Source: Deltaproteobacteria bacterium (GTDB taxonomy: Bacteria > Desulfobacterota > Binatia > UBA12015). Taken from it: a DNA stretch of 64,000 nucleotides. Location of the stretch: positions 22,181-86,180 of the forward strand of contig JAJCZO010000270.1 of the NCBI GenBank assembly GCA_029262355.1, written 5' to 3'. Numbering within the stretch: position 1 is the stretch's first letter; each line of letters begins with the position of its first letter. The translations under genes and the position numbers were made by a program. Below, piece after piece: positions 8,660 through 18,626 of the stretch. Below the pieces are notes generated by a model. That model was not told the origin of the DNA. It searched no databases and saw only the letters and a list, made by a program, of their open reading frames with translations.

Positions 8660-9727
8660 CTACTCCAGCGAAAGAATGTGGCCTTGGCTCGGCACGACCC
8701 GCCCCTCGACCGTGTCGAGATACACGGCCTGTACGGCCTCCGGCCCACGTCCGTGCACGATCTCGAGCCAGCCGTCGGTCTCGGCCAGGAACGTTCCCCA
8801 GGCCTCCGCGCTCCGCTGATTGAAGCCCGCGGCCCCCCAGTCCTTGCGACGCTTGTCGACCTGCGACGGCGCGAAGAAGAACTCCGGCTTGGCCCCGCGC
8901 AGTCCGTCCACGCCCCCGCGTTCTTCCCAGTGGGTCATGCCGACCTGGCAGCTGTACTTGACGGCATCGCCGAGGCGCTCGTGCGCCGCGCGGAGGACCG
9001 TGGCATTCCCGGCCATGTCGACGATGACGGTCGGGTCGGTCGGCGGAAGCGATCCAATGTCTCCGTACGCGACCGTGCGGTCGTAACAGCCGAGGCCCTC
9101 GACGAACGAGACGTTTCCTTGTGACGTGAGGCCAACCACCTGGCACTGCCGATTGCGCGATAAGAGGAACGCCAGAGAGAAGGCCGTCTTGCTGGACGCG
9201 CTGAGTAGGACGACGGTCTTCGCGCCGAAGAAGTCATTGTCGGCGAGGAAGTCGTCGATCAGGAAGGCCGTCATGAACAACGGATTGAGGATCATGCGCC
9301 GATCGTCCTGCGTACGGTCATAGCCCGGCTCGGCCGCGAGCCGCGTGTACTGGTTGTAGACCTCAGGCAATGCGGCGCGATGCGCAGACACGTCGGTCAA
9401 ACCGTGCGTCGTGACGTTGCCGGGCTCGATGATGAGATCGGTCGACATCGGGAGGTAACCGTACAGCCGCTCCCCCTCGGGAAGCTCCGGATGACGAGAC
9501 TCATCGACTGCCGCAACGCCCCAGACCGGAATACGACCCCAACCCTCGAGCGCCGGGAAGAAGTTCCAGTAGCCGATCAGTTCACCCACCGCGCCGTAGG
9601 TGACGTTGTTCGCCGTGAACGCGAACTTCTTGATTCGAAGCCGCGCCTGTCCGTCCTCGAGCTTTGGCGTAGGCTTCGATTCGAACTTCCCTTCGCGCAG
9701 GTTCTGCCGGTTTACGATGAAATCCAT
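8660..9727 (-). CDS. DUF2855 family protein
   Basis: MDFIVNRQNLREGKFESKPTPKLEDGQARLRIKKFAFTANNVTYGAVGELIGYWNFFPA, characteristic of the DUF2855 MDR-like family. Confidence 0.85.
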   Translation of the reverse strand: MDFIVNRQNLREGKFESKPTPKLEDGQARLRIKKFAFTANNVTYGAVGELIGYWNFFPALEGWGRIPVWGVAAVDESRHPELPEGERLYGYLPMSTDLIIEPGNVTTHGLTDVSAHRAALPEVYNQYTRLAAEPGYDRTQDDRRMILNPLFMTAFLIDDFLADNDFFGAKTVVLLSASSKTAFSLAFLLSRNRQCQVVGLTSQGNVSFVEGLGCYDRTVAYGDIGSLPPTDPTVIVDMAGNATVLRAAHERLGDAVKYSCQVGMTHWEERGGVDGLRGAKPEFFFAPSQVDKRRKDWGAAGFNQRSAEAWGTFLAETDGWLEIVHGRGPEAVQAVYLDTVEGRVVPSQGHILSLE

Positions 9728-9970
9728 GGAGAACCCATGCCACGATACCCATCGGGTGCGCCACCACGGCCGCCGAGAAAGGAGCAGCCGCGGCCTGGCC
9801 GAAGGCGCCCGCGTGTCGTCGGAACCACGCCAGAAGAAAGTACCGAGATGTACGGCCGCACTGTTGATCGCGCCACTCCGCCCCGCCGGAGGTCAGAGTC
9901 CAGAACGTGACCTGAGGCCCGCGCGTCGGTCGAGGACGGTTCGCGCAATCGTCTGTTACGAGCGCTCCGC

Positions 9971-10849
9971 CTACGGGCCTGCGTTCGGCAGGCCGATGTC
10001 CAAGAACTCGAGCGGATCGATGTCACCACCGCCCCGCTGGCCGTCCCACAGCGTACCCGCCTTCTCGCCGCGCACGATGCGGAACTTTCGGTCGCCGAAG
10101 ATCTCGCCGGTCTTCCACACCCAGTCGATGTCGACCGCGGCGTAGTGCGCGGACATCGCGCGGCGGAACCCCTCGGTGCGATTGCGCCCCGAACCGTGCA
10201 ACAGGACCGGGTGGAAGAAAACGGTGTCGCCTGGGTCCATCTCCAGATGAACACGCTTCTCCTTCGCGTCACCGAGGTCGAGCACCCCCCAGTAGCCGCC
10301 ATTCAGCCACTCGATGCCGGGGGGATTCCCGTGCGGCAGAAGACCCCCGTTCTGGCTGCCCGGCACCACGACCAGACACCCGTTCTGACGGGTGACGGGC
10401 TCGAGCGCCGTCCAGCTGGCGACGAGCCTCTCGGCCGGGCGAAACGGAAAGTAGAGCAGGTCCTGATGCAGGGGATGATGGCCCTGCACATGGGGCGGCT
10501 TGTTGATCAACATCGTATGGATCGTCTGGACGTCGTGGCCGATGAAGCGCTCGACACAATCGAGGATGTTCGGGTGCGTCGTGTACGAGTCCAGGACGGG
10601 GTCGTTCTCGTAGAACTGTATCTTGGCGACGGCCTCCATCTCGCTCTTGGGCTTCACCGCGCCCTTGGCCACCATCACGTCCTTCATGACGACCATCCCA
10701 TCGGCCGGCGGCACGGTGCCCGCGACGATCGCCTCGAGGCGCTCGAGGAGTGTATCGAGATCGGACTGCCCGATGAGTCCGCGCGCGACGACGTAGCCGT
10801 CCCTTCGGTAGGACTCGACCATCTCGTCTGTGATCGGATTCTCGCTCAT
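9971..10849 (-). CDS. Phytanoyl-CoA dioxygenase (PhyH) family protein
   Basis: HHPLHQDLLYFPFRPAERLVASWTALEPVTRQNGCLVVVPGSQ...GDTVFFHPVLLHGSGRNRT. Confidence 0.9.
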   Translation of the reverse strand: MSENPITDEMVESYRRDGYVVARGLIGQSDLDTLLERLEAIVAGTVPPADGMVVMKDVMVAKGAVKPKSEMEAVAKIQFYENDPVLDSYTTHPNILDCVERFIGHDVQTIHTMLINKPPHVQGHHPLHQDLLYFPFRPAERLVASWTALEPVTRQNGCLVVVPGSQNGGLLPHGNPPGIEWLNGGYWGVLDLGDAKEKRVHLEMDPGDTVFFHPVLLHGSGRNRTEGFRRAMSAHYAAVDIDWVWKTGEIFGDRKFRIVRGEKAGTLWDGQRGGGDIDPLEFLDIGLPNAGP

Positions 10850-10853
10850 GGAT

Positions 10854-11537
10854 CTATCCTTTCGCCTTCTTGCCCGTCGCCGCGGCCCCCGCCTGCGGCG
10901 CGAAGGTACCTCCCGCCTGCGGCGCGAAGGTCTGGTTCACCATCCGCTCGACCACGTCGAGCGCCAGCGGACGACGCCCATCGTCGCCGAACACGAGGCC
11001 CTGCAGTGCGAGGCCGGTCATCATCGCCTGCAACGACTCGAGCAAACCGTCGGCGTCACGATGCGCGAGGTCGGGGAAGTAGGTGTTCGCCCGACGACGA
11101 ACGGCCTTCTGATGCCCTCCGGACGTCTCCTTCAGTGCGGCGCGAAGCTCGTCGTCCGTTCGCGCAGCGAGCAACAGTTCGAGAACCGCGGCGAACGCCG
11201 GATCTTTGTAGGTGTCCCACAGGAGCCGATAGCCCTCGTGAAATCGATCGCCGTCGGGATCGACCTCCTCCATTGCTGCCGCATACCGCTCCGCGATGCG
11301 CGTGTAGAGATGGGCCACGGCGGCGCTCAGGAGGCGCGCCTTGGTCGGGTAGTAATGCAGTCGGGCGCCGCGCGAAACGCCGGCGCGGTTCTCGACCTCG
11401 GTCGTGGTCGTGCCGGAGTAGCCCCGCTCGATGAGGCAATCGAGAGTCGCGTCGAGCAGACGTGCGTTGGTCTTGGCGCGCCTCTCGGTCTGGGTACGAC
11501 GCGCCCTCGGGGCGGCCTCTGCCGCTGTTTCGGCCAT
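10854..11537 (-). CDS. TetR/AcrR family transcriptional regulator
   Basis: RAKTNARLLDATLDCLIERGYSGTTTTEVENRAGVSRGARLHYYPTKARLLSAAVAHL HTH. Confidence 0.93.
   Translation of the reverse strand: MAETAAEAAPRARRTQTERRAKTNARLLDATLDCLIERGYSGTTTTEVENRAGVSRGARLHYYPTKARLLSAAVAHLYTRIAERYAAAMEEVDPDGDRFHEGYRLLWDTYKDPAFAAVLELLLAARTDDELRAALKETSGGHQKAVRRRANTYFPDLAHRDADGLLESLQAMMTGLALQGLVFGDDGRRPLALDVVERMVNQTFAPQAGGTFAPQAGAAATGKKAKG
10891..10931. repeat. 24-bp tandem duplication in the TetR 3' end (FAPQAGGT x2)
   Basis: gcctgcggcgcgaaggt occurs at 10891 and 10915. Confidence 0.9.
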
Positions 11538-11560
11538 GGTGCAAGACTAACTCGCGGGAC

Positions 11561-11582
11561 ACAAACCGGCAAGTCGGTTTGT
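11561..11582. promoter_or_regulatory. Putative TetR operator ACAAACCG-N6-CGGTTTGT
   Basis: Perfect 8-bp-arm inverted repeat 24 nt upstream of the TetR start codon. Confidence 0.7.
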
Positions 11583-11639
11583 TTTTGAATTCTCCCCCTG
11601 TCCGCGGAAGGAACTGGGGGAAGTGAACCGGCGACGTTC

Positions 11640-12323
11640 TCAGCGCTGGAGAATCTTCTGGGCGTTCTGAGCGAAGGCGGCCTGGGCTTTTTCGTCGTTG
11701 GCCATGCTGGGAACCTGAACGGGAACGTCGATGCCGCGGCGCAGGGCGGGGCGCGCCTTCATCGTGTCCATCCAGCGCTTTAGATGGGGAAGACCCTCTC
11801 GCGAGACCCCCGACCACTTGTAGGTTCGCATCCAGCACCAGTTGGCGATGTCGGCGATCGAGAAGTCGTCGGCGAGCCACTCGTTGTTGGCGAGGTGCGT
11901 GTCGACGACCTCGAACAGGCGACGACACTCGTTCTGGTAGCGATCGATCGCAGGCTGGAGCTTCTCCGGGAAGTACCGGAAGAAAACGTTCGCCTGCCCC
12001 ATCATCGGGCCGATACCGCTCATCTGGAACATGATCCACTGGATGACTTTGGAGCGACCCTTGGCATCCGTTGGCAGAAGGCGGCCCGTCTTCTCGGCCA
12101 GATAGATCATCAGCGCGCCCGACTCGAACACGGCGAAATCACCCGCCTCACGATCGACGATTGCCGGGATCCGGCCGTTGGGGCTGATCTTCAAGAACCA
12201 CTCTTCCTTCTGAACGTTCTTGCCGAGATCGACTGTGTGGACCTCGTAGGGGAGCTCGAGCTCCTCGATGGTACACGATGCCTTCCAGCCATTCGGGGTT
12301 GGTGCGGTGTAGAGATCGATCAC
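11640..12323 (-). CDS. Glutathione S-transferase family protein
   Basis: [57 protein letters not shown]. Confidence 0.92.
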   Translation of the reverse strand: MIDLYTAPTPNGWKASCTIEELELPYEVHTVDLGKNVQKEEWFLKISPNGRIPAIVDREAGDFAVFESGALMIYLAEKTGRLLPTDAKGRSKVIQWIMFQMSGIGPMMGQANVFFRYFPEKLQPAIDRYQNECRRLFEVVDTHLANNEWLADDFSIADIANWCWMRTYKWSGVSREGLPHLKRWMDTMKARPALRRGIDVPVQVPSMANDEKAQAAFAQNAQKILQR

Positions 12324-12326
12324 GGC

Positions 12327-13322
12327 TTACTCCTCGAGGCCAAAGCACTCGCCGAGACCACACGATTCGATCCACGAGCGGACCTGTGCGCGATCACCGG
12401 CGTCGAGCTGGTTTCGGATTCGCTCTATCACGAGCTGACGCGAGAACTCGATGTACGGGCGTGCGAGATAGCTGACCTCTTCGCCGTACGTTTCGATCGC
12501 GAACGCCTTGCGACCCTCCGCCAGTGCTCGACGATTGCCCAGTGCGAACGGTGCGTACTGATCGCGAGCGCGCTCCAGCAAATGGGCGGCGAACGGAGTC
12601 ACGCCGGGCGGCGGCGCGATCGCCCCCTCCCCGCCCCACAGATCTGCCCCCTCCGCGTCCCACGCGAGAACTCTCGGGAACGCGGCGAGGTCGGGAATCG
12701 GATCGTTGTTCGTGTGTGCACGCAGGCCTCCCAGAAGAATCGTATCGACCGCGGTAGGGCGATCCCCGAGTGCATACGGGGTTGAGCCGAGCTGCGCCTC
12801 GAGTGCCGCGAGCATGTCGAGGTACTCCTTCTCGGCCGCCCGCTGTTGATGCTCGCTCTCGGTGCCGGTGGCCCGACACGCGCGCGGCCCCCACTTGGCC
12901 AGCGGAAGTTCCCGCGCCTCCTCAACCGAGAGGCTCTTGCCGAGCAACTCGCTGACCGTATGCACGGTGTTCTCTTCGTAGTGCCAGCGGTAATGCACCA
13001 TCACGCGTGCAAACCACTCGTCGAGAACCTCTTCGACGATGTGCACGAGAACACCGGCTGGCCCCGCAGGGAACAGGTGGCGCGCGGGGAATCGCGCGTC
13101 CATCATCGCGAGGATCGGCGTTGTATCAGCGATCGCCCAGTTCTCGGGTGTCAGCAAGACCGGCACCTGGTGCGTCGCTGCGCGCCCCCCGATGTCGGGA
13201 TTCGGCATCTCCTGGTGAAACGGCGCGCCGTAAAACCGAAAGGCCGCTTCCAGCTTCCGCGTGAAGAGACTGATGGAGGGCCCATAGATGACGTATTCGT
13301 TGGCCACGGTGGACCCTGACAT
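12327..13322 (-). CDS. Glutathione S-transferase-like protein
   Basis: YGPSISLFTRKLEAAFRFYGAPFHQEMPNPDIGGRAATHQVPVLLTPENWAIADTTPILAMMD. Confidence 0.85.
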   Translation of the reverse strand: MSGSTVANEYVIYGPSISLFTRKLEAAFRFYGAPFHQEMPNPDIGGRAATHQVPVLLTPENWAIADTTPILAMMDARFPARHLFPAGPAGVLVHIVEEVLDEWFARVMVHYRWHYEENTVHTVSELLGKSLSVEEARELPLAKWGPRACRATGTESEHQQRAAEKEYLDMLAALEAQLGSTPYALGDRPTAVDTILLGGLRAHTNNDPIPDLAAFPRVLAWDAEGADLWGGEGAIAPPPGVTPFAAHLLERARDQYAPFALGNRRALAEGRKAFAIETYGEEVSYLARPYIEFSRQLVIERIRNQLDAGDRAQVRSWIESCGLGECFGLEE

Positions 13323-13341
13323 AATGGCAGAAATTATGTCA
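13317..13341. promoter_or_regulatory. Perfect 9-7-9 inverted repeat TGACATAAT-N7-ATTATGTCA overlapping the GST start codon
   Basis: AT-rich palindrome in GC-rich sequence, covering the GST ATG (13320-13322) and touching the S9 peptidase stop. Confidence 0.6.
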
Positions 13342-15355
13342 ATTCTGCAGGCAGCGGTCGAGGAACACTGCGAGCCGCTCGTTCCAGTCGACCCGGTTGT
13401 CCTGCCCGCGGCTTCCGTGGATCTCGTCCTCATAGAGAACCAGCTCGACCGGAGTACCAGCACTCTCGAACGCGCTCGCCATCTCCTTGCTCTGCGAGAA
13501 GTGGACGGTAGGATCGTCCTCGCCGTGCCCCAGGAGAACCGGCACGCGAATGGACGACGCCAGATTGACGGGTGAGGTGCGACGACGCTGTTCGGCGTCT
13601 TCCCCGAAATAGGGCGCGTTCCTCTTCTCGGCTTGGTACCAGTTCAGGTCGCTCATGAGCGCGTCGATGTCGGTCAGCCCCGCATAGCTGGCGGCGCATT
13701 GAAACAGCTCCGGCGTCGTCGCGGCCCCCATCAGTGCCGCGTACCCGCCGTAGCTCGCGCCGTAGATCGCGATCCGTTCGGGGTCGGCGACCCCCTGATC
13801 GATCAACCAGCGCACGCCATCCGTCAAGTCGTCCTGCATCTCCAGGCCGAGTCGCTGGTGCCCCTTCGTCTCGAATGCCGCGCCATAGCCAGTCGACCCA
13901 CGGAAATTCATCTGGAAGACGGCATACCCGCGAGAGGCGAAGAACTGCACCGTGGGGTCGAAGTCGATGTAGTCGCGGGCCCAGGGACCGCCGTGCGGAT
14001 ACACGACCACCGGGAGATTGATTCTCGGACCGCCGACGGGAAAAGTGAGATACCCTGGGGATCTCGAGGCCGTCGCGCGCCGTGTAGGTCACGGCCTTCG
14101 TCGGGGCGAGCGTCGCCCCGCGAAGCGCCGGGTAGGCGGTGTAGAGCTCCTCCAGTTGGCCCTTGTCGTGATGGAGCAGGTAGACCGTCGGCGGGACGAT
14201 GTCGCTACTCGAATGGACGAGGGACAGCCGCCCGTCCGCAGACCGGCTCCCGATCCTGTTGTGTCGGCCGCGCAACGCGCGATCGACGGCGGCCTGCTCG
14301 TGGCGCGCATCCTGATCCCAGAAAAACGATGCCGGGCGATCGACGACGTACGCAACACCGACGTAGTCCTTCTTTTGGGTAGAATACAGGATGCCGCCGG
14401 CATCGACCTTCGGGTGACTGAAGAGTCTCCGACCGAAGCGCGTTCGCACCAGGTCGTACTCGTAGATCGCGCCGCGTCCCGTCTCGTGCGGAGAGAGCAC
14501 GTACGCGATGCCTGGTCGCGAGGAAAGGCCCAGTGGCACGAAGCTCGTATCACGCGCAACCCTGTAGCTCGCGACTTGCGCGAACCGCGCGTCGGCGTCG
14601 CCGCGGGCGTAGACCGTCACCTCGGCACCACGCACCCCAACTCCCATGCCGACATGCCCCGACGGGTCGGCGTACCAATCTCGAATGCTCAACTGCGGGG
14701 CAACGACCTGCGAAAGGTCGCCCGTTCGTACGTCCATCCGATACACGCCCGCCGACTTCCTCTCGTTCGGCGGCGACAGGCTGAGGAGGATGTGCTCCGG
14801 ATCGTCCCTCAGCCAGGCGACGACATCGTCTTCGAACCGGATCGGAGTCTGCTGCAGCGCCTTCGGGTCGGGCTTCCCACGGGCTCCGCTTCGACCGAAC
14901 CAGCGGCTCCCGAGATGACGCAGGTTCTGCCCATCGCGGTCGACGCCGAACAAGAGATGCGATCGCGCGCGCACACCCACCGACCAGGAAAGAGGGATGT
15001 CGACGCTGAAGAGGATACGATCGTCGCTCACCCACTCGAGCCACCGAATCTGTAGGTCCGCATCCGGAAAGGCGAGGATCGGCGGTCGTTCGTCGGTGCT
15101 CAAGTCGAGCACCGCGATCATCGGTTTGCCCTCGACCGTCGAGACGTAAGCGACATATTGGCCGGAGGGGGACAGCGTGGGCCCACGAATCACCGAGTCT
15201 CGAAAGAAAGCCTCGACCGTGGGCGCCCCGCGCGGATTCGCGCGGCCACCAGCCGATCCAGACTTCGTGGCCCGGGCCCCGCACGAGGCGATGAACCCGG
15301 CGAGAACCACGAGGAGAGCGGCAGAGCACGGAGTCCGAAGTCGAGCCGCAACCAT
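13339..15355 (-). pseudogene. S9 family (prolyl oligopeptidase-like) lipoprotein, apparently frameshifted
   Basis: N-terminal frame (lipobox LAGFIASCGA, beta-propeller) and C-terminal frame (GASYGGYAALMG...GHGEDDPTVH...DEIHG) join if one C is removed from the CCCC run at 14057-14060. May be a sequence error. Confidence 0.85.
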
Positions 15356-15481
15356 TTTGCGACCTTCCGAGATCGGATGGGGGCCGTCAATGAATCGGGC
15401 CTGCTCACGTCGCGCGAGCCGGAACGGCGCCGGCGGCATCGGGGCCCCGAAGGGCGTACGGCCGCCGTCCGAGATCGGTCC

Positions 15482-17140
15482 CTATGGTACCGCCGTCATG
15501 CGACGGCCGCCGAGGACGGCGAGGCCCACGAACAAGATCGCCAGCGCCGGCAGGCCGGCCCCCGGAACGGGCGCCGGCTGCTCCTTCGGGATCACGATCT
15601 CCTGGCCGACTGCTACGGAAGACTGGGTCGTCACCTGACCGTCGGGCCACTCGACCCGGATCTCGTCGACAGTCGCCGCCAAACCGGTGCCGAAGTGCGC
15701 AATCGCAGGCTCGGCGGAAGCAAAGTTCGTCCCTGCACGAATCTCGCGCATCTGCGTCGTCGCGCCGATCGTCATTCGGACGACCGCGCCGATGCCTTCG
15801 CTATTGCCAGAGGCACTCGTCAGCCGCACTCGAAGCGATCCACCCGCCGGATCATCGTTCCGAAACAGCTTCGGCGCCTCACCGTTGTTCGCAACGAAAA
15901 CGTCGAGATCGCCATCCCCGTCGTAGTCGAAGCAAAGAAGGCCGCGCCCTTGCCCGGAGTCGACCACGCCGAGCGCGGCCGCGCTCTCCGTGAACGTCGA
16001 GTTGCCTTGCGCACGGAAGAGTCGTGAGGGGTCCGCGATGAACTCGGTCGCGACGCCCTCGTCGAAGCCGTTGGTGTGGAAAAGATCCGTGTGGCCGTCC
16101 TGGTCGAGGTCCTGCGCACACGCCCCCCAGCCCCAGTACCCCTCCCGCACTCCAGCCGGAGTCGTCACGTCTTCGAAGACGCCGTTGCCCAGGTTCCGGT
16201 ACAGACGGTTGCCGCTCGTGCCCCAGTTCCCCTCCGCAACCTGGTTTGGATCCCAGATGCTCGTCACCAACCAGTCGACGTCGCCGTCGTTGTCGTAGTC
16301 GAAAGCCGCGGCACCCATGCCGTTCTCGTCATCGATCACCGCGGTGGTGATCTCGGCGAACGTTCCGTTGGTTTGATTCCGAAAGACCCGACTCGTGCCG
16401 AAATCGGCTGCGACGAGGAGATCGACCCACCCGTCGCCATCAATGTCGGAGAACATCGGAGAGAAGCCGTAGATGCTTCCCACCTGGAGGCCGGAAGCCG
16501 CGGTAATGTCGGTGAAGGCGCCTACCCCGTCGTTCTCCCAGAGCGTCACGCGCAGATCGAAGGCCCAATGGACGGCCGCAATGTCGAGATCGTCGTCATG
16601 GTCGAAATCCGCGAGCGCCATCGAGAACGTGCCGCCGAACGGCGTGAATCCCGCCGCGAGGCTCACGTCCTGGAACGTGCCGTCGGCGTTGTTCCGATAG
16701 ATCGCCGCAGCCGAGCCATCGACGCCGCCCACCAGCAGGTCGAGCCAGCCATCCCCATCCAGGTCGGCGAATACCGGCCCCGCTCCCGCGACCGGCGCAC
16801 CCGCGACTCCCGCGGCCGCACCCACCTCGGTGAAGTTCCCGGCGCCGTCATTCTGAAAGAGGAGGTTCGGGCCGACGTTCCCCCGAACGGCGTACACGTC
16901 GACGTCGCCATCCCGGTCGTAGTCGGCCGCCGCAGCGCCGCCCGAGATCGTCCACGTCTGCTGCTGCGCGAGATCCGCCGGAGTCCCGCTGAACCCGTGT
17001 TGGTAGTTGAAGCCCACGGTCGCGGCGACCTCGGTAAAGGTCCAGGCACCCGCGGCCGGCCGGGCCAATGCGAGCAGCCATCCGAGAACCAGAAACCTGC
17101 GGGTGCGTAGGAACCCCATCTGCCGAGCATTAGACCCCAT
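15482..17140 (-). CDS. Secreted FG-GAP/VCBS-repeat protein with ASPIC/UnbV domain and C-terminal anchor
   Basis: Multiple DxDxDGxxDL repeats, C-terminal IRVEWPDGQVTTQSSVAVGQEIVI, then VPGAGLPALAILFVGLAVLGGRR. Confidence 0.92.
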   Translation of the reverse strand: MGSNARQMGFLRTRRFLVLGWLLALARPAAGAWTFTEVAATVGFNYQHGFSGTPADLAQQQTWTISGGAAAADYDRDGDVDVYAVRGNVGPNLLFQNDGAGNFTEVGAAAGVAGAPVAGAGPVFADLDGDGWLDLLVGGVDGSAAAIYRNNADGTFQDVSLAAGFTPFGGTFSMALADFDHDDDLDIAAVHWAFDLRVTLWENDGVGAFTDITAASGLQVGSIYGFSPMFSDIDGDGWVDLLVAADFGTSRVFRNQTNGTFAEITTAVIDDENGMGAAAFDYDNDGDVDWLVTSIWDPNQVAEGNWGTSGNRLYRNLGNGVFEDVTTPAGVREGYWGWGACAQDLDQDGHTDLFHTNGFDEGVATEFIADPSRLFRAQGNSTFTESAAALGVVDSGQGRGLLCFDYDGDGDLDVFVANNGEAPKLFRNDDPAGGSLRVRLTSASGNSEGIGAVVRMTIGATTQMREIRAGTNFASAEPAIAHFGTGLAATVDEIRVEWPDGQVTTQSSVAVGQEIVIPKEQPAPVPGAGLPALAILFVGLAVLGGRRMTAVP

Positions 17141-17273
17141 TGCGAGCCCCCCTGCCTACTCCTCATTTCCGCAGGGAAACCGGGCAAGTGCCCTGGCCCT
17201 CGCCCGGTTCGTCGCTGGGCCCTCCACTCTGGAGCCTTGACGCTCAGCGGTACGGGACCATAGGTGGCTCGTC

Positions 17274-18605
17274 GTGGCGCGAGTCATCGGGGGAGTCATC
17301 GGGTTCTTGCTCGTCCTGGAGTTCGGGCTACGGGCGGTAGGCCCGTTGTCCGCAGGCGTACAGGAGCAGCGGAACCGGCTCTCCTTGCGAGATCACGAGG
17401 CCGTGAGGATTCTGTGCATCGGCGAATCCATTACGGCGTTCGGAGGCAAAACCGCCTACCCCAAGCTCCTCGAGCGTGAGCTCAACTCCAGGGACGGCGG
17501 AGACCGCTACGTCGTCGTGAACGGCGGCCGACCCGGAACGGACAGTACCGGGATCATCGACCGCATCGGACGCCAGCTCGAGCGATACGATCCGGACATC
17601 GTAGTTTCGATGATGGGCATCAACGACGCCCGCATACGTCTCGGCGACCATGCGCCGACCTTCGGCTCTCGTGGCGGATTCCTCCACACGTCCTACGCGT
17701 ACCATCGTCTGAACATCGCCCTCGCCGAACTTCTGACGTCGTCCGCGGAGGAGAATGAAGAGGACAAGACTGCAATGCCTACAGCCGCCCCAAGCGACTT
17801 GCCCACCACCACGGCAGGGCTCGAAGATGTGCTGTTCGAGACGCCGAACATCGTGAGCTTGACGCACCTCCTCGAGGCGTACGACCGCGAGAATGCCGGA
17901 GAGGCTGCGGACCGCGTGGTCGCGCTGGTGCACGCGCGCACGGACGAGAAGTCGAGCGGGTCGAGCCAAGTCGTCGCGGACATCGGCGCAGCGCTGTACG
18001 CAGCGGATCACCACGTGCTCGCCATCGAGCTACTCGAGCGCGGCCGCGACCAGGAGTCGCCACCGAATGAGAACTGGGGCACACTCGCCCGCCTCTACGG
18101 ACATCGCGTCGCCCAGCTCACGAAGCACGCGGAGCTCGAGGGGGCACGGAAGCTCGCACTGCGCGCTCTCGCGTACGCCCCTGCCGAGGACGTGGCCACG
18201 CGCTCAATCCTCTACTCGCAGATCGCACTGATCTACTCGCTCGAGGGCGCACCCCGCGAAGCCGGAGAGCACGCCACCCGTAGCCGAGAGCTTCGCGCGA
18301 GCAACGTCAACGTCGCGACGCAGAAGAACTACCGACTGCTCTATGAAACGCTCTCTCAAAACGACATCCTACTGATCGCCGCGGAGTATCCCGGGCGCGA
18401 CGTCGGGTCTCTTTCACGTCTCCTGGTCGGTCTCCCGGGAGTCGTTATCGCCGACAACGAGAACCCGTTTCGCGAGGCCACCGCAGGCGGTGGCTACTAC
18501 GACTACTTCACCGACAACTTCGCCGGCGACGTCGGTCACCTGAACGAACGCGGCCGCCAGATCATCGCGCGAAATGTTGCCGACGCAATCCTCGGCGCGA
18601 CGTAG
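17274..18605 (+). CDS. SGNH/GDSL hydrolase family protein
   Basis: ILCIGESITAFGG...VVNGGRPGTDSTGI...VVSMMGINDARIR; Ser, Gly, Asn blocks. Confidence 0.85.
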   Translation: MARVIGGVIGFLLVLEFGLRAVGPLSAGVQEQRNRLSLRDHEAVRILCIGESITAFGGKTAYPKLLERELNSRDGGDRYVVVNGGRPGTDSTGIIDRIGRQLERYDPDIVVSMMGINDARIRLGDHAPTFGSRGGFLHTSYAYHRLNIALAELLTSSAEENEEDKTAMPTAAPSDLPTTTAGLEDVLFETPNIVSLTHLLEAYDRENAGEAADRVVALVHARTDEKSSGSSQVVADIGAALYAADHHVLAIELLERGRDQESPPNENWGTLARLYGHRVAQLTKHAELEGARKLALRALAYAPAEDVATRSILYSQIALIYSLEGAPREAGEHATRSRELRASNVNVATQKNYRLLYETLSQNDILLIAAEYPGRDVGSLSRLLVGLPGVVIADNENPFREATAGGGYYDYFTDNFAGDVGHLNERGRQIIARNVADAILGAT

Positions 18606-18626
18606 CGCCGAGCGCGCCAAAGAGCA

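Noticed and set aside
9728-9970. 240-bp gap between PhyH and DUF2855 checked for RNA genes or small ORFs
   Set aside because: No tRNA fold, hairpin-U tract or SD-preceded ORF seen.
17179-17210. AACCGGGC...GCCCGGTT inverted repeat with 16-nt spacer
   Set aside because: Long spacer and GC-rich arms make chance likely; kept only as a note.
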